Assembly (NCBI RefSeq): GCF_044762855.1
Contig: NZ_JBIWFB010000007.1
Location: 62,001-126,000, forward strand
DNA length: 64,000 bases
Origin: Psychrobacillus sp044762855
Lineage (GTDB): Bacteria; Bacillota; Bacilli; Bacillales_A; Planococcaceae
Direction of reading: 5' to 3'
Below the pieces are notes generated by a model. It worked only from the letters and a program-made list of their open reading frames with translations, ran no database searches and was not told where the DNA came from. A program made the position numbers and the translations under genes. The stretch's first letter is position 1. Each line of letters begins with the position of its first letter. Positions 1-8,139 of the stretch are shown here, in pieces.

Positions 1-1148
1 TCAAATTTTTCAGCACGTGCTCTCGAATCCTCATACCATACGATATGTCTTTGCCCATTTGAATCCCAATATTGATAAAAGGGTTGCTGGTACTCGGTAG
101 AATAAGAGATAGGTACTTGCGCCAGCATGGCAGTTTCCACTGCTTCAGATACAGAAACTGCCCTTGCACTTACCGCATTTCCGTTATCCATTGTCCAATC
201 ATAGCCATAGCGAGGAACACCGAGAATAACTTTGTTTCTGTTCATATGTTGAAGTGCAAATTGAATTGTTTTTCTTACTTCCGTGATAGGAGCTACAGGA
301 CCAGGAGGGCTGCTTGCTTCGTGAAAGTCATAAGCCATTATAAAAACAAAATCTACAGATGCTCCAATACCACCATAATCATACCCTCTTAACCAAGGAA
401 TATTATCGCTAGTTTTAGGGGGAACAGCAACAGATGTATAATATCCCTCTGGACTTAATCTAGCCCTTAAATCATGTAAAAAGCCTGTATATAGATCTCT
501 TAGTTCCGCAGGTACTTGTTCAAAATCAATATTTACTCCTGCATAGTTCTTGTTTTTAACTAGTTGGTATATATTGTTGATAACACGATTTCTTATTTCG
601 CTTGAACCTAGTACTTGTCGTGTTAATTCGGGATTAAAGCCAGTAGAAGTTAAATTGGTAATAACGACAAGAGGGGCTACTCTATTTTCTCTAGATGTTT
701 GTATCATTTGTTGGTCGTCCAGAGTACTTAAACTTCCATCCTCTAAAACATGATATTCAAAGATGCCTAAAAAGGTATTAATAGGTGCATATCTTTCTAT
801 AAGTCTCGTATTTCTATCAGGTGTTGAAGGTGTGATATAACTTAAATTTTCTGCACTGTACTTTGTTCGCGGAGGCAAATATAACCTCGTTCCTATCATT
901 AATGAATCTGACTGTAATCCATTGTAAAGGCGTATTTTTTCAATGGAAACGAAGCTCATCTGAGAAATCGTATACAGTGAATCACCCGGTTGCACAATGT
1001 ACGTATTTGTCGGAATAAGTAAATCTTGCCCTACTACTAAACTATCCGTTGTTAAACCGTTGATAATGCGTATACTGTCCATTGAAACTTGGTACTTGTT
1101 CGCAATGGAAAATAAAGAATCGCCCGTTTTAACTACATAAATGAATAT
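1..1148 (-). CDS. LysM-GH18 glycosidase, YaaH/SleL-type spore cortex-lytic enzyme (C-terminus outside window)
   Basis: Reading leftward, the frame is open from an in-frame TGA just above 1148 to the window edge. The translation starts with two LysM repeats (VVKTGDS... and IVQPGDS...), which bind peptidoglycan, and continues into a glycoside hydrolase family 18 barrel with the catalytic DxE-type motif GVNIDFEQV. This order matches Bacillus YaaH/SleL, spore-associated N-acetylglucosaminidases that act on cortex muropeptides during germination. There is no signal peptide, as is normal for that family. No ATG, GTG or TTG is available before the first LysM. The best-placed codon is ATA at 1148 (giving an I/M-F-I-Y-V-V-K start), about 6 nt after a GATGAGGG purine run. 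A rare AUA start, a recently damaged start or a base error are all possible. Family call is confident, start is not. Confidence 0.85.
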   Translation of the reverse strand, partial: MFIYVVKTGDSLFSIANKYQVSMDSIRIINGLTTDSLVVGQDLLIPTNTYIVQPGDSLYTISQMSFVSIEKIRLYNGLQSDSLMIGTRLYLPPRTKYSAENLSYITPSTPDRNTRLIERYAPINTFLGIFEYHVLEDGSLSTLDDQQMIQTSRENRVAPLVVITNLTSTGFNPELTRQVLGSSEIRNRVINNIYQLVKNKNYAGVNIDFEQVPAELRDLYTGFLHDLRARLSPEGYYTSVAVPPKTSDNIPWLRGYDYGGIGASVDFVFIMAYDFHEASSPPGPVAPITEVRKTIQFALQHMNRNKVILGVPRYGYDWTMDNGNAVSARAVSVSEAVETAMLAQVPISYSTEYQQPFYQYWDSNGQRHIVWYEDSRARAEKF

Positions 1149-1223
1149 AGAAATCCCTCATCTCCACTTTAGTCATTCTTTTAACCATATGTTATTGCTT
1201 TTTTATTCATAACTAATGAACAG

Positions 1224-1263
1224 AAAAACAAGCACCCACTTATAAAAGTGAGAGCTTGTTTTT
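1224..1263. terminator. Bidirectional hairpin terminator
   Basis: A 10-bp stem AAAAACAAGC/GCTTGTTTTT encloses a second stem CACTT/AAGTG. A/T runs lie on both sides. It sits upstream of the LysM-GH18 gene, so it more likely insulates that gene from upstream transcription. Confidence 0.6.
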
Positions 1264-1385
1264 AATGTTTTTTCCCATCAGTTATTTTTGTGTAGCAGTT
1301 CAGTATAGCAGTGAAAGTGCATTTGAAAATGGAGGTACTGTAAAGATTCGATTAACGTTATGTAAAGAAAAAAGTACATAAAAAA

Positions 1386-1409
1386 AGAGAGTTGAAAAAT
1401 CAGCTCTCT
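1386..1409 (-). terminator. Rho-independent terminator of the phosphoesterase gene
   Basis: The stem AGAGAGTTGA/TCAGCTCTCT has a 4-nt loop and a T-run on the minus strand. It lies about 30 nt beyond the stop codon of the 5'-nucleotidase-like gene. Confidence 0.75.
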
Positions 1410-1438
1410 TGTAGATGAACTATACTGTTTTGGAACTA

Positions 1439-2992
1439 TTACCAAATAACTTTCCAATTATAATTAACGGTTGCTTTTACTGTCTGTTTTTCACTAATAT
1501 AGTTGACGAGTATTTCCGTCATGTCCAAAGTGATATCCTTAATAACAGGTTTGTCTTGGAACATCGTAAAATTACCCCCGCCTCCAGCGCGATAATTGTT
1601 CATCACGACATCGTATTCTCCGTCTAATTGAATAGGATTACCATCGTAGTTCAACATAGTTACCCGTTTTCCGATAGGATTGCGAATGTCCAATACGTAT
1701 TCGATGCCTTCCCACATATCGTAGTTGTAATGCTGTGGTTTTGGATATATATAGGTTGGATTTACTTCTAGCCCGCCTTCTTCATTCAAGGTAAAATACT
1801 GTGCACTTTGTTCTAATGCTTCCTTAATATCTCTTCCAGATAAACGAAGCACCTTTAGTGTATTTGGGAACATATAGTTGGAAATAATATCCCGCATCGT
1901 TACATGCGGTTTGAAGCCCGGGGAAGCATTGTTAAACAAAGAGGTGTTGGAAATTTTCACGCCAGCAATGTCCATTTGCACATTGTTAATAAATTCGATA
2001 GCAGCATGGTCTCTTGTTCGAACTAAAAGTGGATCCGTTATTAACATATCTCCTTCAATTTTTCCAATTGGTTGATCCAACCATTTTTGTGTTTCTTCTT
2101 CGAAACTAGCCGTCATTATTAGAAGAGACTCATCCGCTTCCACATTATCTACTGTTAATAACTCGGATGTTTTATGCGTAATTTCATTTTTTTCATTTAA
2201 CGTAAGGACTATTTTACCGATCATTTGTCCATTATTAGAAGGTTGAACAATTTCTACTCCGTTAATGTTCCCGGTCAATGAACGATGTTGATGCCCTGTG
2301 AGTAAAACGTCAATTCCTTCAATCTCTTGGCATATAGCATATCCTTGATTTTCCCCGGTTAAGTTTTCAGTTGGTTCTCCAGTTTCTATATCACACTCAA
2401 AACCTCCGTGATAGGAAACAATAAGTACATCTGGATTTTCCTGTGCTTTTATATACGCTACCCATTTTTTCGTCTCTTGAAGGGCGTCTTGGAATGCTAG
2501 ACCGGTAATATTTTGTTCATTTTCCCAATTAGGAATGTAATGAGTTGTTACGCCCAATATAGCTATTTTTGCGCCTTCTATTTGTTTTATTATATAAGGG
2601 AGACCAAAATAAGGTTGCTGTGATTTTTCATTAACAATATTTGCGGATAACCATGGAAAAGTAGATTCGTGAACCGCCTGATCTAGCACGCTCATACCGT
2701 AGTTAAATTCATGGTTTCCAATTACTGCGGCGTCGTATGATAAGTGATTTAAAATGCCAACCATTGGATTTTGTTCATTTTGCAAGTATTGAACAGCATA
2801 ATAAGTTAGGGGCGTTCCTTGAATCAAATCGCCATTGTCAATAAGCACTAATTGATCATCTATAAGGCGTTCTTGATGAATAATCGACGCTATTCTCCCA
2901 ATTCCTACATCTGCTTTTTCGTTATTTCCATAGTTAATAGGATAGACATTTCCGTGAATATCGCTTGTTTGTAGTATAGTTATTTTTTTCAT
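1439..2992 (-). CDS. Metallophosphoesterase, 5'-nucleotidase / 2',3'-cyclic phosphodiesterase family
   Basis: This 517-residue protein has the calcineurin-like phosphoesterase metal motifs in the usual order: DIHGN near residue 12, NGDLIQG near 52, GNHEF near 92, SYHGGFE near 195 and GHQH near 235. A C-terminal 5'-nucleotidase substrate domain follows (about 310-490). It therefore probably hydrolyses nucleotide monoesters or cyclic nucleotides with two metal ions. Unlike secreted YfkN or UshA it has no signal peptide, so it should be cytoplasmic, as for B. subtilis YunD-like proteins. I use ATG 2992; a TTG sits one codon upstream and the ribosome binding site is weak. Exact substrate unknown. 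Confidence 0.85.
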   Translation of the reverse strand: MKKITILQTSDIHGNVYPINYGNNEKADVGIGRIASIIHQERLIDDQLVLIDNGDLIQGTPLTYYAVQYLQNEQNPMVGILNHLSYDAAVIGNHEFNYGMSVLDQAVHESTFPWLSANIVNEKSQQPYFGLPYIIKQIEGAKIAILGVTTHYIPNWENEQNITGLAFQDALQETKKWVAYIKAQENPDVLIVSYHGGFECDIETGEPTENLTGENQGYAICQEIEGIDVLLTGHQHRSLTGNINGVEIVQPSNNGQMIGKIVLTLNEKNEITHKTSELLTVDNVEADESLLIMTASFEEETQKWLDQPIGKIEGDMLITDPLLVRTRDHAAIEFINNVQMDIAGVKISNTSLFNNASPGFKPHVTMRDIISNYMFPNTLKVLRLSGRDIKEALEQSAQYFTLNEEGGLEVNPTYIYPKPQHYNYDMWEGIEYVLDIRNPIGKRVTMLNYDGNPIQLDGEYDVVMNNYRAGGGGNFTMFQDKPVIKDITLDMTEILVNYISEKQTVKATVNYNWKVIW

Positions 2993-3121
2993 CAATTAAT
3001 TCGCCACTTTCTGCCATAGTTTTTCATTCATCATAACAAAACTTTGGTGAAAATTTGCTGAGTTTACAATAAGTTTACAGTTCAAATCCCGATAGAAATG
3101 TATCTGAAACTTTAAAAGTAA

Positions 3122-3166
3122 AAAAAGAGTAGCCAGCCTTTCTCAGGCCAAATAGCTACTCTTTTT
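3122..3166. terminator. Bidirectional hairpin upstream of the phosphoesterase gene
   Basis: AAAAAGAGTAGC pairs with GCTACTCTTTTT around an inner GCC/GGC stem. It ends whatever transcript arrives from the NCS1 permease gene to its right. Confidence 0.65.
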
Positions 3167-3395
3167 CTTTATATATGTGGAAAGATATTGAAGTATATAT
3201 GGTGGGGGTAGTATGAATGAAAAACCAATCAAATGATCAGCATACTATAAACACAACTTCGAAAAAAAGAGTGCAAATAGCGTGAAACGAATCAAATGCC
3301 TCGTCAAAAAGGCAACATGGAAATCAGTCAATAAATTGGATGGTGGGCTGATCGATTGGTTAGTAGCTGTTAAAGAGGCAATCAATTATTACCGA
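3167..3395. other. Intergenic stretch with no gene I can support
   Basis: The space between the hairpin and the permease stop codon holds only short open frames without ribosome binding sites. One rightward frame from 3282 runs into the antisense of the permease gene and looks like chance. Confidence 0.5.
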
Positions 3396-4796
3396 TTAAG
3401 CAATATAATCTTCCTTAGGAATGTCGGTAGGTGTACCTTTGCTATAATACTTTCCTTTAGTAGAAATTGCTAAAATAACCGTGAGTATAGCTGCTAAAAT
3501 AGCTGCAAAAAATGCCGCGGTACTTTGCAAAAATGAACCCATATATCCTAATGCGGCTATTGTACCTAAACCACTAGAAATAACTAGAGAAACGACTCCA
3601 ACAGGATTCCATTTATATAAAAACTCATGTCGAGCTTCATAATAACGAGGTCCAATTTTAAGAAGCTTTTTCACAATCATTGCATCGGTAACTAATATAG
3701 CTGCCCAAGCAAGTAAAAAGACTCCTTGGAATGTCATTGCTGTATCTAAGTGATCTACAATTCCACCGAGCATTAAGCCTATTGCAACTAATCCCGAGAC
3801 AACTACCCAAAAACGTCTACCTGGTGTAAATTTAAAAATATTCTCGAAGAAATTAGAAAGTGATAAAGAACTACTATATATATTTGTAACGTTTATCCGT
3901 AGTTGTGTTAACATCGTGAATAAGGCGCCGCCAATACCTAGTAGTAGAACAATATAAACTCCCGGATTTGGTTCACCTAAACGTACACCGAACCATATAC
4001 CGAGACCCCCCATTACACCAAAACAGAAAATTTGAGGGATAAATCCAATAGCAAAAGATCCTAACTTAATATCTTTTGGCTTAAGAAAACGTGCGTAGTC
4101 CGAAGAAAGTAAAGCGGTAAGACCCATTATTCCATGATGCATCCCGATACAAAGCAGTAATGCTTGTCCACCCATTTGAACACCTTCTGGCATATACGTC
4201 CAAAAAGCTCCTTCATAAATGGAAGGTTTGTAGAATGACATAATAATGGCAGCCACTAAAAAAATACCGAAAATCGGTAGAGACCACTTTTGTAATTTAT
4301 CAAGCTGTTTGATTCCAAACCAATTTAATGGAATGACTATTGATCCGAAGAAAATGATTAGTGCCCATTCTGGTAGGGCGGGGAAGAAGGTGTGAATTGC
4401 GGAAACTAAAATTAGTCCTTCAAATGCACAATACATGATGAAGTTTGTTGCATAAATGAATGAGGTTAACGATGCACCTATGTAACCAAAACCTCCACCT
4501 CTAGATAATAAATTGACATTCATACCGGATTTTGCTGAAAGATAAGCAATGAATGTTCCGAGTATACCAGCAACGATTATCGCGTATATGGAGGATATGA
4601 TGGCATTGATGGCTCCAAATTGGAGTGCCATAACGCTTCCCATTTGAAAATAAAAAATTGCCGTTGCGATACCAAACGTGATGTTAGTAATACTAAACCA
4701 ACCCATTTTTCTCTGATCTCGTGGCACTCTGTCTAGTGAATAATCATCTTTCATTTCTTCTGACACTTTGTGATCTGCGACTTGGACAGATCCCAT
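3396..4796 (-). CDS. NCS1-family nucleobase:cation symporter (cytosine/purine permease type)
   Basis: About 466 residues with some 12 hydrophobic segments after a charged cytoplasmic N-terminus (SLDRVPRDQRKMGW). The order and the glycine-rich loop LLSRGGGFGYIGASL fit the nucleobase:cation symporter-1 family (CodB, PucI, allantoin and hydantoin permeases). These import purines, pyrimidines or related heterocycles with H+ or Na+. ATG 4796 is chosen because AAAGGGAG lies about 8 nt upstream; the open frame reaches back to 4853 without a further ribosome binding site. It stands alone, with a divergent lysine operon above, so the substrate cannot be read from context. Confidence 0.85.
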   Translation of the reverse strand: MGSVQVADHKVSEEMKDDYSLDRVPRDQRKMGWFSITNITFGIATAIFYFQMGSVMALQFGAINAIISSIYAIIVAGILGTFIAYLSAKSGMNVNLLSRGGGFGYIGASLTSFIYATNFIMYCAFEGLILVSAIHTFFPALPEWALIIFFGSIVIPLNWFGIKQLDKLQKWSLPIFGIFLVAAIIMSFYKPSIYEGAFWTYMPEGVQMGGQALLLCIGMHHGIMGLTALLSSDYARFLKPKDIKLGSFAIGFIPQIFCFGVMGGLGIWFGVRLGEPNPGVYIVLLLGIGGALFTMLTQLRINVTNIYSSSLSLSNFFENIFKFTPGRRFWVVVSGLVAIGLMLGGIVDHLDTAMTFQGVFLLAWAAILVTDAMIVKKLLKIGPRYYEARHEFLYKWNPVGVVSLVISSGLGTIAALGYMGSFLQSTAAFFAAILAAILTVILAISTKGKYYSKGTPTDIPKEDYIA

Positions 4797-5024
4797 AATA
4801 TCAACTCCCTTTTTTATAGAAAAATTTAAAATGTAACTTCCATTTTGTTGCATAAAGATTCGTTCACCAATTCATCCGTTCTCCATTATACCAGAAACAG
4901 CAAGGTTTTATCAAATGCAGTGCTCAAAGAGATGTCTTTTTTAGTAAAAACTTTCCTATTGAAGAGTTATAAAACACCTTTCTTAAAGTTAAATTTTGGA
5001 TGCCAGATATTAAGGGAAGAGCGG

Positions 5025-5053
5025 TTGACACATAGTATATGTTGTTGTAGACT
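5025..5053 (+). promoter_or_regulatory. Sigma-A promoter of the lysine transporter operon
   Basis: Consensus -35 TTGACA (5025-5030), 17-bp spacer, -10 TAGACT (5048-5053). The predicted start is about 20 nt before the lysine riboswitch. Confidence 0.75.
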
Positions 5054-5079
5054 ATGAACAATAATTAAATACAACCTCA

Positions 5080-5272
5080 CTTAAATAAGTGGGGTAGAGG
5101 CGCGATATTTATTAGTCCTTAGTGGAGTTTGAGAAGCAATGATACTAAGGAGAAGGAGATGTCGCCGAAGTTTGTAAATATTTCTCCGTATTACATGCTG
5201 GGTCTGCAGTGAATAATTGCAGGACTGTCCACTTTAAACGTCCCGGTTTATCGTGGTGTGCTATCTCATTTG
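5080..5272 (+). promoter_or_regulatory. Lysine riboswitch (L-box)
   Basis: The leader contains conserved L-box signatures in order: GGGTAGAGGCGCG, a purine-rich AAGGAGAAGGAGATGTCGCCGAAG-like stretch, the GCTGGGTCTGCAGTGAATAA region, the GGACTGTCC junction and the closing TGCTATCTCATT that pairs with the 5' P1 strand. Lysine binding normally favours the downstream terminator, so the operon should be expressed when lysine is scarce. Its place ahead of an amino acid ABC importer makes lysine the predicted substrate. Confidence 0.92.
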
Positions 5273-5309
5273 GGTAAAGTAGAGGATTTAGGGCAACTAT
5301 ACAAATTGC

Positions 5310-5336
5310 GACCTGAGTTCATCTCAGGTCTATTTT
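5310..5336 (+). terminator. Riboswitch-controlled attenuator
   Basis: GACCTGAG/CTCAGGTC stem with a 5-nt loop followed by TATTTT, between the L-box aptamer and the first gene. Confidence 0.85.
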
Positions 5337-5398
5337 GATAGATTGTCCTTTTTTATTGTTTATAAACATAGACTAAGAATAAAAGGGGAGAAATACAC

Positions 5399-6241
5399 AT
5401 GAAAAACAAATTATTAATGTTCACGATGTTCGTATCCGTATTGTTACTTTTGGCTGCATGTGGGACGGACAATACAGAAAAAACAGGATCGTCTTCAGAA
5501 GAAAGTAAGGATACATTTACAGTAGGCCTAGAGGCAGGTTACCCACCATTTAACTGGACTCAATTAGATGATTCTAACGGCGGAGTAAAAATTTCTGGAA
5601 ACGCAGAATATGCGGGTGGATATGATGTAGAAATCGCTAAAAAGATTGCAGAAGGATTAGGGAAAGAACTAGTAATTGTAAAAACAGAGTGGGATGGATT
5701 AGTTCCGTCATTACAATCAAATAAAATAGACGCAATTGTTGCTGGTATGTCACCAACGGCAGAACGCAAACAATCAATCGATTTCTCTGACAATTATTAC
5801 ACATCAAATTTTGTTATGATTGTCAAAAAAGGCGGACCATATGAAAATGCTACTTCTATTCAAGATTTTAGTGGAGCGAAAATCACTGGTCAGTTGAATA
5901 CTTCTCACTATGGTGTAATTGATCAAATCGAAGGTGTTCAAAAACAACCAGCTTCTGATAATTTCTCTGCAATGCGTGTAGCTTTGGAATCAGGCGTGAT
6001 TGACGGATATGTATCCGAGCGTCCGGAAGGAATTAGTGCTTCTGCTGCAAATAAAAACTTTGCAATGGTTGAATTTACCGAAGGATTTGTTGCAGATGAA
6101 GAAGAAACTGCGGTAGCGGTAGGTCTTAAAAAAGGTAGCGAACTAACAGATCAAATAAATGAAATTTTAGCAAAAATTTCAGAAGAAGAGCGTCAAGAAA
6201 TTATGGATAAAGCAATTCAAAATCAACCAGCTGCTGAATAA
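5399..6241 (+). CDS. Lysine ABC transporter, substrate-binding lipoprotein
   Basis: This 280-residue protein has a lipoprotein signal (hydrophobic segment ending LLLAAC, lipidated Cys near 21) and a family 3 solute-binding fold with YPPFNW, YDVEIAKKIAEGLG, the DAIVAGM hinge region and ERKQSIDFSD. It would be anchored outside the membrane and deliver an amino acid to the permease encoded next. The family covers polar and basic amino acids, and the L-box leader narrows this to lysine. A weak terminator after this gene would make it the most abundant subunit, usual for binding proteins. Confidence 0.93.
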   Translation: MKNKLLMFTMFVSVLLLLAACGTDNTEKTGSSSEESKDTFTVGLEAGYPPFNWTQLDDSNGGVKISGNAEYAGGYDVEIAKKIAEGLGKELVIVKTEWDGLVPSLQSNKIDAIVAGMSPTAERKQSIDFSDNYYTSNFVMIVKKGGPYENATSIQDFSGAKITGQLNTSHYGVIDQIEGVQKQPASDNFSAMRVALESGVIDGYVSERPEGISASAANKNFAMVEFTEGFVADEEETAVAVGLKKGSELTDQINEILAKISEEERQEIMDKAIQNQPAAE

Positions 6242-6252
6242 TGAGGCAAGCG

Positions 6253-6284
6253 AACCGGCTGCTACTTATTGCAGTCGGTTTTTA
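6253..6284 (+). terminator. Partial terminator between binding-protein and permease genes
   Basis: AACCGGCTGC pairs with GCAGTCGGTT (one mismatch), followed by a short T-run. It would lower expression of the permease and ATPase relative to the binding protein. Confidence 0.6.
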
Positions 6285-6291
6285 ACTTGAA

Positions 6292-6493
6292 GCAGCAAGT
6301 AGTAATTGCTGATTAGTCAGAGTAACCAACATCCTGTTGACCTAGTCCTCGGGAGGATGTCAGGGATTTTGAGAGGTACTAGAATGGAGTTAGCTTAAGA
6401 TCGTCGCGTCCAGGCGACAACGGCTAACTGACCTGCATCACGCAGGCCTAAATGCAATACAAAATCTGGACGCAATTACGCCGAGGTGTAATT
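6292..6493 (+). other. Highly structured intercistronic segment (RNA element or inserted repeat)
   Basis: Between the binding-protein and permease genes lie several consecutive hairpins: CAGCAA/TTGCTG (6292-6311); ACATCCT/AGGATGT (6329-6360); GTTAGCT/GGCTAAC (6389-6428), which encloses GTCGC/GCGAC; CCTGC/GCAGG (6432-6446); and AATTAC/GTGTAATT just before the permease ribosome binding site. The GTCCAG loop at 6408-6413 is complementary to CTGGAC at 6466-6471 (8 bp counting flanking GC), which would give a pseudoknot. No frame here has a ribosome binding site. It may be a second RNA regulator, a small mobile repeat, or an RNA-processing site. No known Rfam class is recognised. Confidence 0.55.
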
Positions 6494-6515
6494 GATTAAT
6501 TAAAGGAGTGAAAGT

Positions 6516-7268
6516 ATGAGTATTGAGTGGATTATATCGATGATCATTGATAATTGGCCACTGTTTCTTCGTGGGGCAGGTATGACACTCTTAATCTCCA
6601 TAATTGGTACTATAGTAGGTGCAATTATCGGTTTGTTAGCAGGTGTTATTCGTACAATACCTACGCCTGAGCGAAAAGTAAAAAGAGTTTTATTGAAAAT
6701 AGTGAATATTATTCTATCGATTTATATAGAGTTTTTCCGTGGAACACCAATGATCGTACAAGCGATGGTTATATTCTATGGTTCTGCAATGGCATTTGGA
6801 GTAGATATGGACCGAACTGCAGCAGCTATCTTTATCGTTTCGATTAATACAGGGGCTTATATGGCAGAGATTGTTCGAGGTGGAGTTATTTCTATCGACA
6901 AAGGACAATTCGAATCTGCACAGGCGATTGGTATGAACCATATACAAACAATGCTTCATGTTGTATTACCGCAAGTAATTCGCAACATTTTACCTGCGAC
7001 AGGTAACCAATTTATTATTAACATTAAAGATACTTCCGTACTAAATGTAATAGGGGTGACGGAACTATACTTCCAAACGAAAACAGTTGCAGGAATTAGT
7101 TTCAAATACTTTGAACCGTTTTTCGTAGCGTGTATTTTGTACTTTGTTATGACATATTCAGTAACATTAATACTACGTTACTTCGAAAGAAAATTAGACG
7201 GTCCTGAAAATTACAGTATGATTGGTCAACCAGCACAAGTAACCTTAACAAATACGAAAGAAAGCTAA
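6516..7268 (+). CDS. Lysine ABC transporter, permease
   Basis: A 250-residue membrane protein of the HisM/GlnP family with about five transmembrane segments. The ABC coupling loop is visible as EIVRGGVISIDKGQFESAQA followed by IGMN and LPQVIRNILPA. It forms the membrane channel, probably as a homodimer because only one permease gene is present. AAAGGAG lies 7 nt before the ATG. Assigned to lysine from the riboswitch and the neighbouring binding protein and ATPase. Confidence 0.93.
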   Translation: MSIEWIISMIIDNWPLFLRGAGMTLLISIIGTIVGAIIGLLAGVIRTIPTPERKVKRVLLKIVNIILSIYIEFFRGTPMIVQAMVIFYGSAMAFGVDMDRTAAAIFIVSINTGAYMAEIVRGGVISIDKGQFESAQAIGMNHIQTMLHVVLPQVIRNILPATGNQFIINIKDTSVLNVIGVTELYFQTKTVAGISFKYFEPFFVACILYFVMTYSVTLILRYFERKLDGPENYSMIGQPAQVTLTNTKES

Positions 7269-7286
7269 AACGGAGGAGGAGCAGTA

Positions 7287-8021
7287 ATGGCAAAAGTAAT
7301 TGATATACAACATTTAAGCAAATCCTTTGGAGCACGTGAAGTACTAAAAGACATTGACTTCTCTGTGAATAAAGGAGAAGTCGTGAGCATAATCGGTTCA
7401 TCCGGATCAGGTAAATCCACTCTTCTTCGTTGTATAAATCTTTTGGAAAAACCAAGTGGTGGTCAAATTATTTACAACGGTGAAAACATTTTAGATGACA
7501 AACATGATATCCATGCCTACAGAACAAATCTAGGGATGGTTTTCCAACAGTTTAACTTGTTTAATAACCATAATGTATTAGGCAATTGTGTCGTCGGGCA
7601 AGTAAAAGTACTAAAACGTTCCAAAGAAGAAGCAGAAAAGATAGCGATGAAATATTTAAAAGTTGTTGGGATGGATCAATACGTCAATGCAAAAGCAAGC
7701 CAGCTATCTGGTGGACAAAAGCAACGTGTGGCAATCGCGCGAGCACTTTCGATGGAACCAGACGTGATGTTATTTGATGAACCAACGTCGGCACTAGATC
7801 CTGAGATGGTAGGAGAGGTTCTAAAAGTCATGAAGGAACTTGCGGAATCAGGACTTACGATGTTAATCGTTACGCATGAGATGGAATTTGCAAAAGAAGT
7901 TTCAGATCGGGTTGTGTTTATGGATAAAGGGGTTATTGCAGAAGAAGGAAGCCCGGAGCAAATATTCAACAATCCAACACAAGAACGTACGAGAGAGTTT
8001 TTAAAACGCACGTTAAAATAA
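7287..8021 (+). CDS. Lysine ABC transporter, ATP-binding protein
   Basis: A 244-residue ABC ATPase with Walker A GSSGSGKST (about 34-42), Q-loop FQQFNLF, signature LSGGQKQR, Walker B VMLFDEP, D-loop SALD and the switch histidine in IVTHEM. It follows the permease after an 18-nt gap with its own GGAGGAG site and is the last gene of the L-box operon. The sequence is of the GlnQ/HisP polar amino acid class, consistent with lysine import. Confidence 0.93.
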   Translation: MAKVIDIQHLSKSFGAREVLKDIDFSVNKGEVVSIIGSSGSGKSTLLRCINLLEKPSGGQIIYNGENILDDKHDIHAYRTNLGMVFQQFNLFNNHNVLGNCVVGQVKVLKRSKEEAEKIAMKYLKVVGMDQYVNAKASQLSGGQKQRVAIARALSMEPDVMLFDEPTSALDPEMVGEVLKVMKELAESGLTMLIVTHEMEFAKEVSDRVVFMDKGVIAEEGSPEQIFNNPTQERTREFLKRTLK

Positions 8022-8022
8022 C

Positions 8023-8066
8023 AAAAAACATCCATTTATGTTGAAACGTAGATGGATGTTTTTTTT
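8023..8066 (+). terminator. Terminator of the lysine transporter operon
   Basis: ACATCCAT/ATGGATGT stem with A-run before and eight Ts after, directly behind the ATPase stop codon. Confidence 0.9.
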
Positions 8067-8139
8067 AGATAAAAGCATATCCACTTGTTAAGCAAGTTGT
8101 TTGCCAAAGCTTCTTCAAACAACACAAAATGCGTCAACC

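Noticed and set aside
3282..3473. 63-codon rightward frame at the end of the NCS1 permease gene
   Set aside because: Half of it is antisense to the permease C-terminus and it lacks a ribosome site.
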